From assembly GCA_028872015.1 (NCBI GenBank), contig JAGWLO010000005.1, positions 1-64,000 of the forward strand: 64,000 nucleotides of DNA. The letters are read 5' to 3'. The stretch is from Burkholderiales bacterium (GTDB lineage Bacteria > Pseudomonadota > Gammaproteobacteria > Burkholderiales > Burkholderiaceae_C). Below the pieces are notes generated by a model that was given only the letters and a program-made list of their open reading frames with translations, was not told the origin of the DNA and did not search any database. Position numbers and translations under genes: made by a program. Each line of letters opens with the position of its first letter. The stretch's first letter is position 1. Positions 43,412 to 55,853 of the stretch are shown one piece after another.

Positions 43412-45153
43412 CGGGGCAGGCGCGCCCTCAGGCTGGCCAGCAGCTCGGCGCGGGGCAGCGTCGTGGCCGCGGTCTCGCGCCGGCCCTGCAGTTCGACCGT
43501 GGCGGCCGCCAGCCCACGCTCGGACAGCACCACGCGCTGCGGCACGCCGATCAGCTCCCAGTCGGCGAACATCGCCCCGGGCCGCTCGCCGCGGTCGTCC
43601 AGCAGCACGTCGAAGCCAGCGGCCGCCAGCTCGTCGTGCAGCGCCTCGGCAGCCGCGCGCACCGCGGCATTGCGGTCGTAGCCGATCGGGCAGATCACCA
43701 CCTCGAAGGGCGCCATCGCCGCCGGCCAGGCGATGCCGCGCTCGTCGTGGTTCTGCTCGATCGCCGCGCCCAGCAGCCGCGTCACGCCAATGCCGTAGCA
43801 GCCCATCACGAAGCGCTGCGGCTTGCCCGTTTCGTCCAGGAAGGTGGCATTCATCGCGTCGCTGTACTTGGTGCCGAGCAGGAAGATGTGGCCCACCTCG
43901 ATGCCGCGCTGGATCGCGAGCACGCCACGGCCATCGGGCGAGGGGTCGCCGGCGACGACGTTGCGCAGGTCGGCCACGGCATCGGGCTCGGGCAGGTCGC
44001 GGCCCCAGTTGACGCCCGTGAAATGACAGTCGGCCTCGTTGGCGCCGCAGACGAAATCGGCCATGCGCGCCACCGTGCGGTCGGCCACGATCTTCACGGG
44101 CCGCTTCAGCCCGATGGGCCCGAGGTAGCCCGGCTTGCAGCCGAAGTGCGCCTCGATCTCGGCGCCGGTGGCGAAACGGAAACCACCCCGCAGCCCGTCG
44201 ACCTTGCCGGCCTTGACCTCGTTCAGGTCGTGGTCGCCGCGCACCAGCAGCAACCACAGGGTGGTCTTGACGGCCGTGCCCTGCTCGCCGGTCTCGTCGG
44301 TGGCCAGCACGAGCGACTTCACCGTGCGCTGCAGCGGCAGGCCGAGCAGCGCGGCGACGTCGGCGCAGGTGCTCTTGCCAGGCGTGGGCGTCCTGGCCAG
44401 CGGCTGCGTCGCAGCGCCGCGCTCGGCCAGCAACGGCAGCCCCTCGGCGAGTTCGATGTTGGCCGCGTAGTCGCTGTCCGGGCAGTAGACGATGGCATCC
44501 TCGCCCGTGTCGGCGATGACCTGGAACTCGAGCGAGACGTCGCCACCGATCGCGCCGGTGTCGGCCGCCACGGCGCGGTACGCCAGGCCCATGCGGTCGA
44601 AGATGGCGCAGTAGGCCTTGTACATGGCGTCGTAGCTGCGGCGGCCGGACTCGAAATCGCGGTCGAAGGAGTACGCATCCTTCATCGTGAACTCACGTCC
44701 CCGCATGACGCCGAAGCGCGGACGGCGCTCGTCGCGGAACTTGGTCTGGATGTGGTAGAAATTCCGCGGCAGCTGCTTGTAGCTGCGCAGCTCCTGGCGC
44801 GCGATGTCGGTGATGACCTCCTCGCTCGTGGGCTGGATCACGAAGTCGCGGTCGTGCCGGTCCTTCACCCGCAGCAGTTCGGGGCCGTATTTCTGGAACC
44901 GGCCCGATTCCTGCCACAGCTCGGCCGGCTGCACCACGGGCATCAGCAACTCGATGGCGCCGGCGCGGTTCATCTCTGCACGCACGATGGCCTCGACCTT
45001 GCGGATCACGCGCAGCCCGAGCGGCATGTAGTTGTAGATGCCGGCGCCCAGGCGCTTGATCAGGCCGGCGCGCAGCATCAGGCGATGGCTGGCGATCTCG
45101 GCGTCGGCAGGCGCTTCCTTGAGCGTGGAGATGAAGGTCGCAGAGGCTTTCAT
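43408..45153 (-). CDS. proS: prolyl-tRNA synthetase, bacterial type
   Basis: Class II synthetase of 581 residues. Motif 1 ([38 protein letters not shown]), motif 2 ([26 protein letters not shown]), the editing insertion (about residues 225-405) and motif 3 ([24 protein letters not shown]) are present, so it should also clear misacylated Ala-tRNA. It is translationally coupled to the lytic transglycosylase gene and divergent from rppH. Confidence 0.97.
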   Translation of the reverse strand: MKASATFISTLKEAPADAEIASHRLMLRAGLIKRLGAGIYNYMPLGLRVIRKVEAIVRAEMNRAGAIELLMPVVQPAELWQESGRFQKYGPELLRVKDRHDRDFVIQPTSEEVITDIARQELRSYKQLPRNFYHIQTKFRDERRPRFGVMRGREFTMKDAYSFDRDFESGRRSYDAMYKAYCAIFDRMGLAYRAVAADTGAIGGDVSLEFQVIADTGEDAIVYCPDSDYAANIELAEGLPLLAERGAATQPLARTPTPGKSTCADVAALLGLPLQRTVKSLVLATDETGEQGTAVKTTLWLLLVRGDHDLNEVKAGKVDGLRGGFRFATGAEIEAHFGCKPGYLGPIGLKRPVKIVADRTVARMADFVCGANEADCHFTGVNWGRDLPEPDAVADLRNVVAGDPSPDGRGVLAIQRGIEVGHIFLLGTKYSDAMNATFLDETGKPQRFVMGCYGIGVTRLLGAAIEQNHDERGIAWPAAMAPFEVVICPIGYDRNAAVRAAAEALHDELAAAGFDVLLDDRGERPGAMFADWELIGVPQRVVLSERGLAAATVELQGRRETAATTLPRAELLASLRARLPR

Positions 45154-45301
45154 GAGCGTCGTTCGGCACGCGCCGCAGCGCCCGCGGAGCGGGGCCGCGA
45201 GCCGGGCAGCAGCCCGGCCGGCGCATGCGGGTTAGCGAGAGTGCGCCCGCCGCACAGCGCCGGTGCAATAATGAAAACAGTCACAAAATTGGGGTCCGAT
45301 T

Positions 45302-45883
45302 ATGCTCGACCGGGAAGGCTTCAGGCCCAACGTCGGCATCATCCTGCTCAACGCCCGCAACCAGGTCTTCTGGGGCAAGCGACTGCGCACGCATTCGTGG
45401 CAATTTCCGCAGGGCGGCATCAAGCACGGCGAATCGCCCGAGCAGGCGATGTTCCGCGAACTGCACGAAGAGGTGGGCCTGCTGCCCGACCACGTGCAGA
45501 TCGTCGCGCGCACCCGCGACTGGCTGCGCTACGAGGTGCCCGACCACTTCATCCGCAAGGAAGCGCGCGGCCACTACCGCGGCCAGAAGCAGATCTGGTT
45601 CCTGCTGCGCCTGCTGGGCCGCGACTGCGACATGAACCTGCGCGCCACCGACCATCCCGAGTTCGACGCCTGGCGCTGGAACGAGTACTGGGTGCCGCTC
45701 GATCTGGTGATCGAGTTCAAGCGCGGCGTGTACGAGATGGCGCTGACCGAACTCGCGCGCTTCCTGCCGCGCAGCAGCCCCCACAACCGCTACCTGCGTG
45801 CGGGTGCGCGTATGCACCGCTTCGGGTCCGAGCCCGGCGCGTTGGCGCTGCCCCCTGACGCCGAAGCGTCGATCGCCAAATAG
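45302..45883 (+). CDS. rppH: RNA pyrophosphohydrolase (Nudix)
   Basis: Removes pyrophosphate from the 5' triphosphate of mRNAs, which opens them to RNase E decay. The Nudix box [23 protein letters not shown] is complete. The first residues [27 protein letters not shown] are typical. The C-terminus has a 30-residue tail beyond the fold. It is divergent from proS with 148 bases between. Confidence 0.95.
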   Translation: MLDREGFRPNVGIILLNARNQVFWGKRLRTHSWQFPQGGIKHGESPEQAMFRELHEEVGLLPDHVQIVARTRDWLRYEVPDHFIRKEARGHYRGQKQIWFLLRLLGRDCDMNLRATDHPEFDAWRWNEYWVPLDLVIEFKRGVYEMALTELARFLPRSSPHNRYLRAGARMHRFGSEPGALALPPDAEASIAK

Positions 45884-45905
45884 CCGCCCGGCGTCGTCGC
45901 CGCCA

Positions 45906-48099
<2,194 letters not shown>

Positions 48100-48130
48100 T
48101 TATCGGGCCGCGCACAGCCCCCAAGAGGCA

Positions 48131-48156
48131 CGAAGCCCCGGCAGGCCGGGGCTTCG
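48131..48156 (-). terminator. hairpin between rpmA and obgE
   Basis: A 12-base perfect inverted repeat, CGAAGCCCCGGC and GCCGGGGCTTCG, with a two-base centre, lies 32 bases after the rpmA stop. No clear T-run follows on the minus strand, so it may be an attenuator or processing site rather than a full terminator. Confidence 0.6.
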
Positions 48157-48188
48157 TCGGGTGCCGCGCGGGGCGCGGTGCTGGCGCT

Positions 48189-48446
48189 TCAGGCCGCCTT
48201 GACGAAGACCGTCTGGCGGTTGAGCGAACCCTTGGTCTCGAACGAGACCGCACCATCGGCGAGCGCGAACAGGGTGTGATCCTTGCCGATGCCGACGTTG
48301 GTGCCGGGGTGGAACTTGGTGCCGCGCTGGCGGACGATGATCGAGCCTGCCGTCACCTGCTGACCGCCGAACACCTTGACGCCGAGCATCTTCGGCTTCG
48401 AGTCGCGACCGTTGCGGGTGGAGCCGCCGCCTTTTTTCTGTGCCAT
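48189..48446 (-). CDS. rpmA: 50S ribosomal protein bL27
   Basis: An 85-residue protein beginning [24 protein letters not shown], with [28 protein letters not shown]; both are diagnostic of bL27, whose N-terminus reaches the peptidyl-transferase centre. It lies 27 bases after rplU. Confidence 0.98.
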   Translation of the reverse strand: MAQKKGGGSTRNGRDSKPKMLGVKVFGGQQVTAGSIIVRQRGTKFHPGTNVGIGKDHTLFALADGAVSFETKGSLNRQTVFVKAA

Positions 48447-48473
48447 CTGGAGTGCCTCTTTCGCGCCGGGCGG

Positions 48474-48788
48474 TTAGGCCAGGTTCAGCGAGCCGATCTG
48501 CAGCTCGGTGTAGGACTGGCGGTGACCGCCGTGCTTCTGGTAGTGCTTGCGGCGGCGCATCTTGAAGATGCGCACCTTGTCATGCTTGCCCTGAGCCACG
48601 ACCGTGGCGGTGACCGTGGCACCCGCGACCCAGGGCGTCCCGACCTTCAGCTCGGCGCCGCTGCCGACGGCGAGCACCTGGTCGATGACGAGTTCCTGGC
48701 CCACGTCCGCAGCAATCTGTTCTACCTTGATCTTTTCGCCGGCGGCAACCTTGTATTGCTTGCCCCCGGTTTTTATGACCGCGTACAT
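48474..48788 (-). CDS. rplU: 50S ribosomal protein bL21
   Basis: A 104-residue protein starting [25 protein letters not shown] and with [21 protein letters not shown] near the end, standard for bL21. The ATG at 48788 is preferred over one five codons upstream. A minus-strand TATACT (48849-48854) is a possible -10. It is divergent from ispB. Confidence 0.98.
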   Translation of the reverse strand: MYAVIKTGGKQYKVAAGEKIKVEQIAADVGQELVIDQVLAVGSGAELKVGTPWVAGATVTATVVAQGKHDKVRIFKMRRRKHYQKHGGHRQSYTELQIGSLNLA

Positions 48789-48906
48789 GTGTGACCTTCC
48801 CAAAGAACCCAGCGCCCATGCATGCGTGCGGACGCTGGAAAGCCTTTCAGTATAGCAGCGCAGCCAGCAGCCTGGCCTACAAGCCGCGCGGAACGGTCCA
48901 GGTTCC

Positions 48907-48912
48907 TATAAT
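48907..48912 (+). promoter_or_regulatory. -10 element of the ispB promoter
   Basis: A perfect TATAAT. It lies 25 bases before the GTG start of ispB and excludes longer upstream starts. No good -35 was seen. Confidence 0.55.
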
Positions 48913-48937
48913 CGCCTATCCCTTCCGGCCGCGCCTC

Positions 48938-49921
48938 GTGCTCGACACCTCCGCCTCATCGACCGCCTCCGCGGTGCTGATCGACACGGCCATGCTGCGC
49001 GTGGACGCGGTGATCCGCGAGCGCCTGTCCTCGCGCGTGGCGCTGATCGACCAGATCTCGCGCTACATCGTCAGCGCCGGCGGCAAGCGCATCCGGCCAC
49101 GGCTGGTGCTGTTGTTCTCCGACGCCCTGGGCTTCGACGGGCCCGAACGGTTCGAACTGGCGGCCGTGGTCGAGTTCATCCACACCGCGACCCTGCTGCA
49201 CGACGACGTGGTCGACGAATCGGCACTGCGCCGCGGCCGCGCCACCGCGAACGCGACTTTCGGCAACGCCGCCAGCGTGCTGGTGGGCGATTTCCTGTAC
49301 TCGCGGGCGTTCCAGATGATGGTCGGCGTGAACCGCATGCGGGTGCTGGACGTGCTGGCCGACGCCACCAACGTCATCGCCGAAGGTGAAGTGCTGCAGC
49401 TGATGAACATGCATGACGCCGACCTGGCCGTGCACGACTACTTGCAGGTGATCCGCTTCAAGACGGCCAAGCTGTTCGAGGCCAGCGCCCGCCTGGGCGC
49501 CGTGCTGGCCGGTGCCGAGCCGGCGATCGAGGCCCTCTGCGCCGACTACGGCCGCTCGCTGGGCACTGCATTCCAGCTCGTCGACGACCTGCTCGACTAC
49601 GAAGGCAGCAGCGAGCAGCTCGGCAAGAACGTGGGCGATGACCTGCGCGAGGGCAAGCCCACGCTGCCGCTGCTGCTGGCGATGGAGCGCGCGCCGCAGG
49701 CCGACCGGGCGCTGATCCGGCAGGCGATCGAGCATGGCGAACTGCAGCGCCTGCCCGAGGTGCTGGACATCGTGCGCCGCACGGGCGCGCTGGACGCCAC
49801 GCGCGAAGCCGCGATCGGCCAGGCCGAGCAGGCGCGTGCGGCCGCTGCAAGACTGCCGGCCTCGCCGGCCCGCGACGCTCTGATAGACTTATGCCTTCGG
49901 TCTGTTCACCGTTCATCTTGA
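48938..49921 (+). CDS. ispB: octaprenyl diphosphate synthase (polyprenyl synthetase)
   Basis: Makes the side chain of ubiquinone. Both Asp-rich motifs are present: LLHDDVVDES and QLVDDLLDYEG, with GGKRIRPRLVLL ahead of them. The GTG at 48938 gives 327 residues, close to E. coli IspB; a 49-residue upstream extension is open but would include the -10 element. The chain length of the product cannot be read with certainty. Confidence 0.93.
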   Translation: MLDTSASSTASAVLIDTAMLRVDAVIRERLSSRVALIDQISRYIVSAGGKRIRPRLVLLFSDALGFDGPERFELAAVVEFIHTATLLHDDVVDESALRRGRATANATFGNAASVLVGDFLYSRAFQMMVGVNRMRVLDVLADATNVIAEGEVLQLMNMHDADLAVHDYLQVIRFKTAKLFEASARLGAVLAGAEPAIEALCADYGRSLGTAFQLVDDLLDYEGSSEQLGKNVGDDLREGKPTLPLLLAMERAPQADRALIRQAIEHGELQRLPEVLDIVRRTGALDATREAAIGQAEQARAAAARLPASPARDALIDLCLRSVHRSS

Positions 49922-50009
49922 GCGGTGGCGACGCGCTACAGGACCTTGCAGGTTCCTGCCGGCGAGCGATCGGCCCTGCGCCTGCACGGCGCGCCGGCGG
50001 TCCGAAAAT

Positions 50010-50086
50010 CGGGGTGTAGCTTAGCCTGGTAGAGCGCTACGTTCGGGACGTAGAGGCCGGAGGTTCGAATCCTCTCACCCCGACCA
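50010..50086 (+). tRNA. tRNA-Pro(CGG)
   Basis: A 77-base cloverleaf: acceptor CGGGGTG/CACCCCG, D-arm GCTT/GAGC, anticodon stem CTACG/CGTAG with loop TTCGGGA (anticodon CGG, decoding CCG), T-arm GGAGG/CCTCT with TTCGAAT and encoded ACCA. C1-G72 is the usual start of bacterial proline tRNAs. A T-run (50088-50093) follows directly and may end transcription. The rest of 49922-50230 holds no gene that I can see. Confidence 0.96.
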
Positions 50087-50230
50087 GTTTTTTCCGGCGC
50101 CCGTCCCGCCGACGCCGCCTTGCCGCGGGTAGCGGTGAATTGCGCCCGCAGCGGCGCCCTGTTCCGCGTTTACACCACCCAGTCGATCGGCGATGATCGA
50201 ACGCGTTCTACCGCTGCCCCCCACCCTTCG

Positions 50231-51955
50231 ATGGCCCTAGAGACCCTGGTCGAGCCGCCCCAGTCCACTTTGTCGGGCGTGGCGAGGGTGTTGGTCAACG
50301 CCGGCCGGCTGACCGCGAAGACGGCCGAAGACCTGACTCGCAGCGCCCTTGAGCGCAAGGGCAGCTTCGTGGCGGCGGTGGTCGGCGCCGGCGCGGTCAA
50401 GGCCGACGACCTGGCCCACACGCTGTCGGCGGCCCTGGCGCTGCCGCTGCTCGACCTGAACGCGGTCGACGCGCAGAAGCTGCCACGCAACCTGGTGGAC
50501 CAGAAGATCGCCAGCCAGTACCAGCTGATCGTGCTGGGCAAGCGCGGCAACCGGATCTTCATCGGCGCGGCGGATCCGACCGACCAGGAGGCTACCGAGC
50601 GCATCAAGTTCACGACCCAGCTCACGCCCGAGTGGGTCGTGGTCGAGTACGACAAGCTCGCGCGCCAGCTCGAGGCCCAGGGCGCCAGCGCCAACGAGGT
50701 GCTCGAGTCGCTGGCCAGTGCCGACTTCGACTTCGACGTCACCGACGACGAGGCGCCGGCGGCCGAGTCGGCCGACGTCACGACCGAGGTCGAGGACGCG
50801 CCGGTCGTGCGTTTCCTGCAGAAGATGCTGATCGACGCCATCAACATGCGGGCCTCCGATCTGCACTTCGAGCCCTACGAGTACACCTACCGCGTGCGCT
50901 TCCGCATCGACGGCGAGCTGCGCGAGATCACGCAGCCGCCGGTGGCGATCAAGGACAAGCTGGCCTCGCGCATCAAGGTCATCTCGCGCATGGACATCGC
51001 CGAGAAGCGCGTGCCGCAGGACGGGCGCATGAAGCTCAAGTTCGGCAGCAAGGCGATCGACTTCCGCGTCAGCACGCTGCCCACGCTGTTCGGCGAGAAG
51101 GTCGTGATCCGGATCCTCGACCCGAGCAGCGCCAAGCTCGGCATCGAGGCGCTGGGCTACGAGAAGGTCGAGAAGGACCGGCTCATGCACTGCATCGGCC
51201 GACCCTACGGGATGATCCTCGTCACCGGGCCCACCGGCAGCGGCAAGACGGTGTCGCTGTACACCTGCCTGAACATCCTGAACCAGCCCGGCGTGAACAT
51301 CGCCACGGTCGAAGACCCGGCCGAAATCAACCTGCCCGGCATCAACCAGGTCAACGTCAACGACCGGGCCGGGCTGACCTTCGCCGCAGCGCTGAAGTCG
51401 TTCCTGCGCCAGGACCCGGACATCATCATGGTGGGCGAGATCCGCGACCTCGAGACGGCGGACATCGCGATCAAGGCGGCGCAGACGGGCCACATGGTGA
51501 TGAGCACGCTGCACACCAACGACGCGCCGACCACATTGACGCGGCTGCTCAACATGGGCGTGGCGCCGTTCAACATCGCCTCCAGCGTGCTGTTGATCAC
51601 GGCCCAGCGGCTGGCGCGCAAGCTGTGCGAGAACTGCAAGAAGCCGGCCGACTACCCTCGCGAGTCGATGCTGAAGGCCGGCTTCAGGCCCGAAGAACTG
51701 GACGGCAACTGGAAGCCCTACCGCGCGGTCGGCTGCTCGTCGTGCAACAACGGCTACAAAGGCCGGGTCGGCATTTACCAAGTGATGCCCATCACCGAGG
51801 CCATCCAACGCATCATCCTGTCCGAGGGCACGGCGCTGGACATCGCCAAGCAGGCCGCCCTCGAAGGCGTGCGCGACCTGCGCCAGTCCGGCCTGATCAA
51901 GGTGCGGGCCGGCGTCACGACGCTGGAAGAAGTGATCACCGTCACCAACGAGTAG
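50231..51955 (+). CDS. pilB: type IV pilus assembly ATPase PilB
   Basis: Hexameric ATPase that drives pilus extension. The N-terminal MshEN-type domains (residues 1-170) precede the GspE core with Walker A GPTGSGKT, the Asp box VEDPAEI, Walker B IIMVGEIRDLETADIA and the His box STLHTNDAPTTLTRLLNMG. The zinc knuckle is CENCKK...CSSCNNGYKGR. The Met at 50231 (MALETLVEPPQ) gives 574 residues, normal for PilB. It starts the pilBCD-coaE-zapD-yacG cluster. Confidence 0.96.
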   Translation: MALETLVEPPQSTLSGVARVLVNAGRLTAKTAEDLTRSALERKGSFVAAVVGAGAVKADDLAHTLSAALALPLLDLNAVDAQKLPRNLVDQKIASQYQLIVLGKRGNRIFIGAADPTDQEATERIKFTTQLTPEWVVVEYDKLARQLEAQGASANEVLESLASADFDFDVTDDEAPAAESADVTTEVEDAPVVRFLQKMLIDAINMRASDLHFEPYEYTYRVRFRIDGELREITQPPVAIKDKLASRIKVISRMDIAEKRVPQDGRMKLKFGSKAIDFRVSTLPTLFGEKVVIRILDPSSAKLGIEALGYEKVEKDRLMHCIGRPYGMILVTGPTGSGKTVSLYTCLNILNQPGVNIATVEDPAEINLPGINQVNVNDRAGLTFAAALKSFLRQDPDIIMVGEIRDLETADIAIKAAQTGHMVMSTLHTNDAPTTLTRLLNMGVAPFNIASSVLLITAQRLARKLCENCKKPADYPRESMLKAGFRPEELDGNWKPYRAVGCSSCNNGYKGRVGIYQVMPITEAIQRIILSEGTALDIAKQAALEGVRDLRQSGLIKVRAGVTTLEEVITVTNE

Positions 51956-51993
51956 CCGGTCCGGCTGCCCCCAACGACCGCAAGCGCACATCC

Positions 51994-53217
51994 ATGGCCA
52001 CAGCAACGCTAGGCAACAAGCCCCCCAAGGAAATCATCTTCGAGTGGGAAGGCAAGGACCGCAACGGCAAGGTCGTCCGCGGCGAGATGCGTGCCGGCGG
52101 CGAATCGGTGGTCAACGCCAGCCTGCGCCGCCAGGGCATCCTGGTCAGCAAGGTCAAGAAGCGCCGCACCAGCGGCGGCCGCGCGATCAAGCAGAAGGAC
52201 ATCGCGATCTTCACGCGCCAGCTCTCGACCATGATGAAGGCGGGCGTGCCGCTGCTGCAGTCCTTCGACATCGTGGCGCGCGGCAGCACCAACCCGCGCA
52301 TGACCAAGCTGCTCAACGACATCCGCTCCGATGTCGAGACCGGCACCAGCCTGTCCTCGGCCTTCCGCAAGCACCCCCTGCACTTCGACGCCCTGTACTG
52401 CAACCTGGTCGAGGCCGGCGAGGCGGGCGGCATCCTCGAAGCCCTGCTCGACCGGCTGGCCGTCTACCAGGAAAAGACGCTGGCCATCACGGCCAAGATC
52501 AAGGCGGCGCTGATCTACCCGGTGGCCGTGATCGTGGTCGCCTTCATCGTGCTGACGATCATCATGATCTTCGTCATCCCCACCTTCGAGGACGTGTTCA
52601 AGTCCTTCGGCGGCGAACTGCCCGGGCCGACGCTGGTCGTGATCGCGATGTCGAAGTTCTTCGTCAAGTGGTGGTGGGCGATCTTCGGCTTGCTCGGCGG
52701 CGGGCTGTATTTCTTCTTCGAGAGCTGGAAGCGCTCCGAGAAGATGCAGATGGCGATGGACCGCTTCCTGCTCAAGGTGCCGGTCTTCGGCGACCTGATC
52801 AACAAATCGGTGATCGCGCGCTGGACGCGCACGCTGTCGACGATGTTCGCCGCCGGCGTGCCGCTGGTCGAGGCGCTCGACTCGGTGGGCGGCGCCTCGG
52901 GCAACGCGGTGTATGCACAGGCCACCGAGCAGATCCAGAAGGACGTGTCCACCGGTGCGGCCCTCACCACCTCGATGACCGGCACCGGCGTGTTCCCGAC
53001 CATGGTGCTGCAGATGGCCGCCATCGGCGAGGAATCGGGCTCGCTCGACCACATGCTGGCCAAGGCGGCGGAGTTCTACGAGGAAGAGGTCGACGAGATG
53101 GTCAAGGGCCTGTCGAGCCTGATGGAGCCCTTCATCATCGTGATCCTGGGTGTGCTGATCGGCGGCATCGTCGTGTCGATGTACCTGCCCATCTTCAAGC
53201 TGGGCTCGGTCGTCTAG
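51994..53217 (+). CDS. pilC: type IV pilus inner-membrane platform protein PilC
   Basis: A 407-residue GspF-family protein that couples PilB to the pilus. It has two GspF repeats beginning FTRQLSTMMKAGVPLLQSFDIV and WTRTLSTMFAAGVPLVEALDSV, three membrane helices, and the C-terminal SLMEPFIIVILGVLIGGIVVSMYLPIF. The N-terminus FEWEGKDRNGKVVRGEM is typical. It lies 38 bases after pilB. Confidence 0.97.
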   Translation: MATATLGNKPPKEIIFEWEGKDRNGKVVRGEMRAGGESVVNASLRRQGILVSKVKKRRTSGGRAIKQKDIAIFTRQLSTMMKAGVPLLQSFDIVARGSTNPRMTKLLNDIRSDVETGTSLSSAFRKHPLHFDALYCNLVEAGEAGGILEALLDRLAVYQEKTLAITAKIKAALIYPVAVIVVAFIVLTIIMIFVIPTFEDVFKSFGGELPGPTLVVIAMSKFFVKWWWAIFGLLGGGLYFFFESWKRSEKMQMAMDRFLLKVPVFGDLINKSVIARWTRTLSTMFAAGVPLVEALDSVGGASGNAVYAQATEQIQKDVSTGAALTTSMTGTGVFPTMVLQMAAIGEESGSLDHMLAKAAEFYEEEVDEMVKGLSSLMEPFIIVILGVLIGGIVVSMYLPIFKLGSVV

Positions 53218-53218
53218 C

Positions 53219-54163
53219 GTGACCGACCTGTTCGGCGGGCTGCCGCTGGCACTGCTGCTCTCGCCCGGGGCGCTGGCCCTGCTGGGCCTGGCGGTGGGCA
53301 GCTTCCTCAACGTGGTGGTGCACCGCCTGCCGCTGATGCTGGAGCGCCAGTGGTGGGGCGATGTCGCCGCCCAGCTGTCCGACGCCGACTCGTTCCGCCG
53401 CGTGTTCGCCGGCGCGCCGCCCGAGCGCCTGGCCCTGGCCTCGGCCGGGCTCGAGAAGTCCCTTGCCGAGCTGGCGCCCTTGAGCCTGGCGCGCCCGGCA
53501 TCGCGTTGCCCGTCGTGCGGCCACCGCATCGGCTGGCTGCAGAACATCCCGCTGCTGAGCTGGCTGGCACTGCGCGGGCGCTGCGCGAGTTGCCACAGCA
53601 GGATCGGGCTGCGTTATCCGCTGGTCGAGCTGGGCACGGCGGTCCTGTTCGCGGCCTTCGGCTGGCAGGGCGGGCCGCAGCCGCTGACGCTGCTGTGGTG
53701 CGCGGTCGGCGCGGTGCTGCTGGCGCTGGCGCTGATCGACTGGGACACCACCGTGCTGCCCGATGCACTGACGCTGCCGCTGCTGTGGGCCGGGCTGGTG
53801 GCCGCTGCGCTCGGCTGGCTGCCGGGCCTGGGCCTGCTGCCCTCGCTGTGGGGCGCTGCGGCCGGCTACCTGTCGCTCTGGGCCGTTTACTGGTTCTTCA
53901 AGCTCGCCACCGGCAAGGAAGGCATGGGCTTCGGCGACTTCAAGCTGCTGGCCGCGTTGGGCGCCTGGCTCGGCTGGCAGGCGATCCTGCCCATCGTGCT
54001 GATGGCCTCGGTGATCGGCGCCGCGGTCGGCTTGGTGATGAAGGCCGGCGGCGCGCTGCGCCAGGGCCGTTTCGTGCCCTTCGGCCCGTTTCTGGTCGGC
54101 GGCGGCCTGGTGGTGATGCTGGTCGGCCTGCCCAGGGTGCTCGGGTGGATGGGCTGGGCCTGA
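53219..54163 (+). CDS. pilD: prepilin peptidase/N-methyltransferase PilD
   Basis: Cleaves and N-methylates prepilins. Zinc cysteines occur in CPSCGHRIGWLQNIPLLSWLALRGRCASC; the catalytic aspartates are in IDWDTTVLPD and the GMGFGDFKLLAALGAWLG motif. About seven to eight helices, 314 residues. It starts with GTG one base after the pilC stop and slightly overlaps coaE. Confidence 0.97.
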   Translation: MTDLFGGLPLALLLSPGALALLGLAVGSFLNVVVHRLPLMLERQWWGDVAAQLSDADSFRRVFAGAPPERLALASAGLEKSLAELAPLSLARPASRCPSCGHRIGWLQNIPLLSWLALRGRCASCHSRIGLRYPLVELGTAVLFAAFGWQGGPQPLTLLWCAVGAVLLALALIDWDTTVLPDALTLPLLWAGLVAAALGWLPGLGLLPSLWGAAAGYLSLWAVYWFFKLATGKEGMGFGDFKLLAALGAWLGWQAILPIVLMASVIGAAVGLVMKAGGALRQGRFVPFGPFLVGGGLVVMLVGLPRVLGWMGWA

Positions 54164-54819
54164 CGGAGGCACCCCACGGCGGCTTTGCGGGCCGCCCCAT
54201 CCGCACCATCGGCCTCACGGGCGGCATCGGCAGCGGCAAGAGCACCGTGGCCGCCATGCTGGTGCGCTGCGGCGCGCACCTGGTGGACAGCGATGCCATC
54301 GCGCGCGCGCTCACGGCCGCCGGCGGTGCCGCCCTGCCGGCGCTCGAGCAGGCTTTCGGCGCGCGGGCGCTGGCCGCGGACGGCGCCCTCGACCGCGCCT
54401 GGATGCGCGAGCGCGCCTTTGCCGACCCCGCCGCCAAGGCCCGGCTCGAGGCGGTGCTGCACCCCCTGATCGGCCAGGAAGCGCAGCGCCAGGCCGCGGC
54501 GGCCCGGGGCCGGCCCGTGGTCCACGACGTGCCACTGCTGGCCGAGTCGCGCGGGCCCGCGGGCTGGCGGGCGCGGGTCGACCGGGTGCTCGTCGTCGAC
54601 TGCGCGGAGGCGACGCAGATCGCCCGCGTCGCGCAACGTCCCGGCTGGACCGAGGCCGTGGCGCAGCAGGTGGTGGCGCAGCAGGCCACGCGGGCGCGGC
54701 GACGCGCCGTGGCCGACGCGGTGCTGTTCAACGAGGACCTGTCGCCAGCCGCGCTCGAAGCCCAGGTGCGCGCACTGTGGGCGCTGTGGTTCGGGACCGC
54801 GGAGCCTGTGGAACAATGA
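54145..54819 (+). CDS. coaE: dephospho-CoA kinase
   Basis: Last step of coenzyme A synthesis. The P-loop IGLTGGIGSGKST, DSDAIAR and VVHDVPLLAES are diagnostic. There is no ATG at the 5' end; the GTG at 54145, within the end of pilD, is the most plausible start and gives 224 residues with a 15-residue lead before the P-loop strand. Confidence 0.93.
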   Translation: MDGLGLTEAPHGGFAGRPIRTIGLTGGIGSGKSTVAAMLVRCGAHLVDSDAIARALTAAGGAALPALEQAFGARALAADGALDRAWMRERAFADPAAKARLEAVLHPLIGQEAQRQAAAARGRPVVHDVPLLAESRGPAGWRARVDRVLVVDCAEATQIARVAQRPGWTEAVAQQVVAQQATRARRRAVADAVLFNEDLSPAALEAQVRALWALWFGTAEPVEQ

Positions 54820-54853
54820 TTCCGCGCCGGGCTCTCACCGGCCCACACGCCGC

Positions 54854-55624
54854 GTGCAGCCCGCCACCTTGGTCCTCTACGAGTACCCCTTCAACGAAGG
54901 CATACGCACCATGCTGCGGCTCGAACACCTGTTCGACCGCCTGGGCGAACTCGTCGCGCGCGACGCGGCCGTCGACCACCACTTCGCGCTGGCCACCATC
55001 TTCGAGATCATGGACGTGGCGGCGCGCGCCGACCTCAAGAGCGACCTGCTCAAGGAACTCGACCGCCACCGCACCCAGCTGCAGGGCTTTCGCGGCCACC
55101 CGGGCGTGGAGCCGGCGGCGCTGGACGCGGTGGTGGCCCGCATCGACCATGCGTTCGACGGCCTGAACCAGCTGCCCGGCAAGGCCGGCCACGTGCTGTC
55201 CGGCAACGAGTGGCTGATGAGCATCCGCAGCCGCATCAACATCCCCGGCGGCACCTGCGAGTTCGACCTGCCGGCCTACTACGCCTGGCAGCAGCATGCC
55301 GCCGCCCAGCGGCGCGCCGATCTCGAAGGCTGGATGGCCACGCTCACGCCGCTGGCCGAGGCCCTGCAGGTGCTGCTCGGTCTGCTGCGCGACAGCGGCG
55401 CGCCACAGCGCCTCGTCGCCCCGGGCGGGCAGTACCAGCAGAGCCTGCCGGCCGGCCGGCCGTACCAGCTGCTGCGCGTGCACATCGCCGCCGACACCGG
55501 GCTGGTACCCGAGATCACCGGCCACCGGCTGCTGGTGTCGGTGCGCTTCATGCGCCCCGACGCCGAAGGCCGCCTGCGCCATGCCGGCACCGACACCACG
55601 TTCGAGCTGGCCCTGTGCGCTTAG
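54854..55624 (+). CDS. zapD: cell division protein ZapD
   Basis: FtsZ-bundling protein, 256 residues, helical N-half and beta C-half. LVLYEYPFNEGIRTMLRLEHLF is the family signature; KDLxKEL-type helices and INIPGGTCEFDLPAYYAWQ follow. It begins with GTG. The coaE-zapD-yacG order is conserved in proteobacteria. Confidence 0.95.
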   Translation: MQPATLVLYEYPFNEGIRTMLRLEHLFDRLGELVARDAAVDHHFALATIFEIMDVAARADLKSDLLKELDRHRTQLQGFRGHPGVEPAALDAVVARIDHAFDGLNQLPGKAGHVLSGNEWLMSIRSRINIPGGTCEFDLPAYYAWQQHAAAQRRADLEGWMATLTPLAEALQVLLGLLRDSGAPQRLVAPGGQYQQSLPAGRPYQLLRVHIAADTGLVPEITGHRLLVSVRFMRPDAEGRLRHAGTDTTFELALCA

Positions 55625-55643
55625 CCTGGGCCTGAGCCTGCCC

Positions 55644-55853
55644 GTGGCGACCCGCACCCCCGCCCTGCCCGAGCGCCAGGTGCCCTGCCCCAGCTGCCGC
55701 CGGCTGGCGCCTTACGGCGAGCGCAACCCCTGGCGCCCTTTCTGCAGCCAGCGCTGCCGCAGCGCCGACCTGGGCGCCTGGGCCAGCGAACGCTTTCGCG
55801 TACCGGTGCCGCCCACGGCCGACGAAGACGACGACGCCGGCGCCGCGCCATGA
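55644..55853 (+). CDS. yacG: DNA gyrase inhibitor YacG
   Basis: A 69-residue zinc-finger protein. The four ligands are in VPCPSCRRLAPY and FCSQRCRSADLGAWASERFRVP, the YacG pattern; an acidic tail follows. The GTG at 55644 (MATRTPALPERQ) is chosen; upstream frame is a shadow of zapD. It overlaps nagA by four bases. Confidence 0.93.
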   Translation: MATRTPALPERQVPCPSCRRLAPYGERNPWRPFCSQRCRSADLGAWASERFRVPVPPTADEDDDAGAAP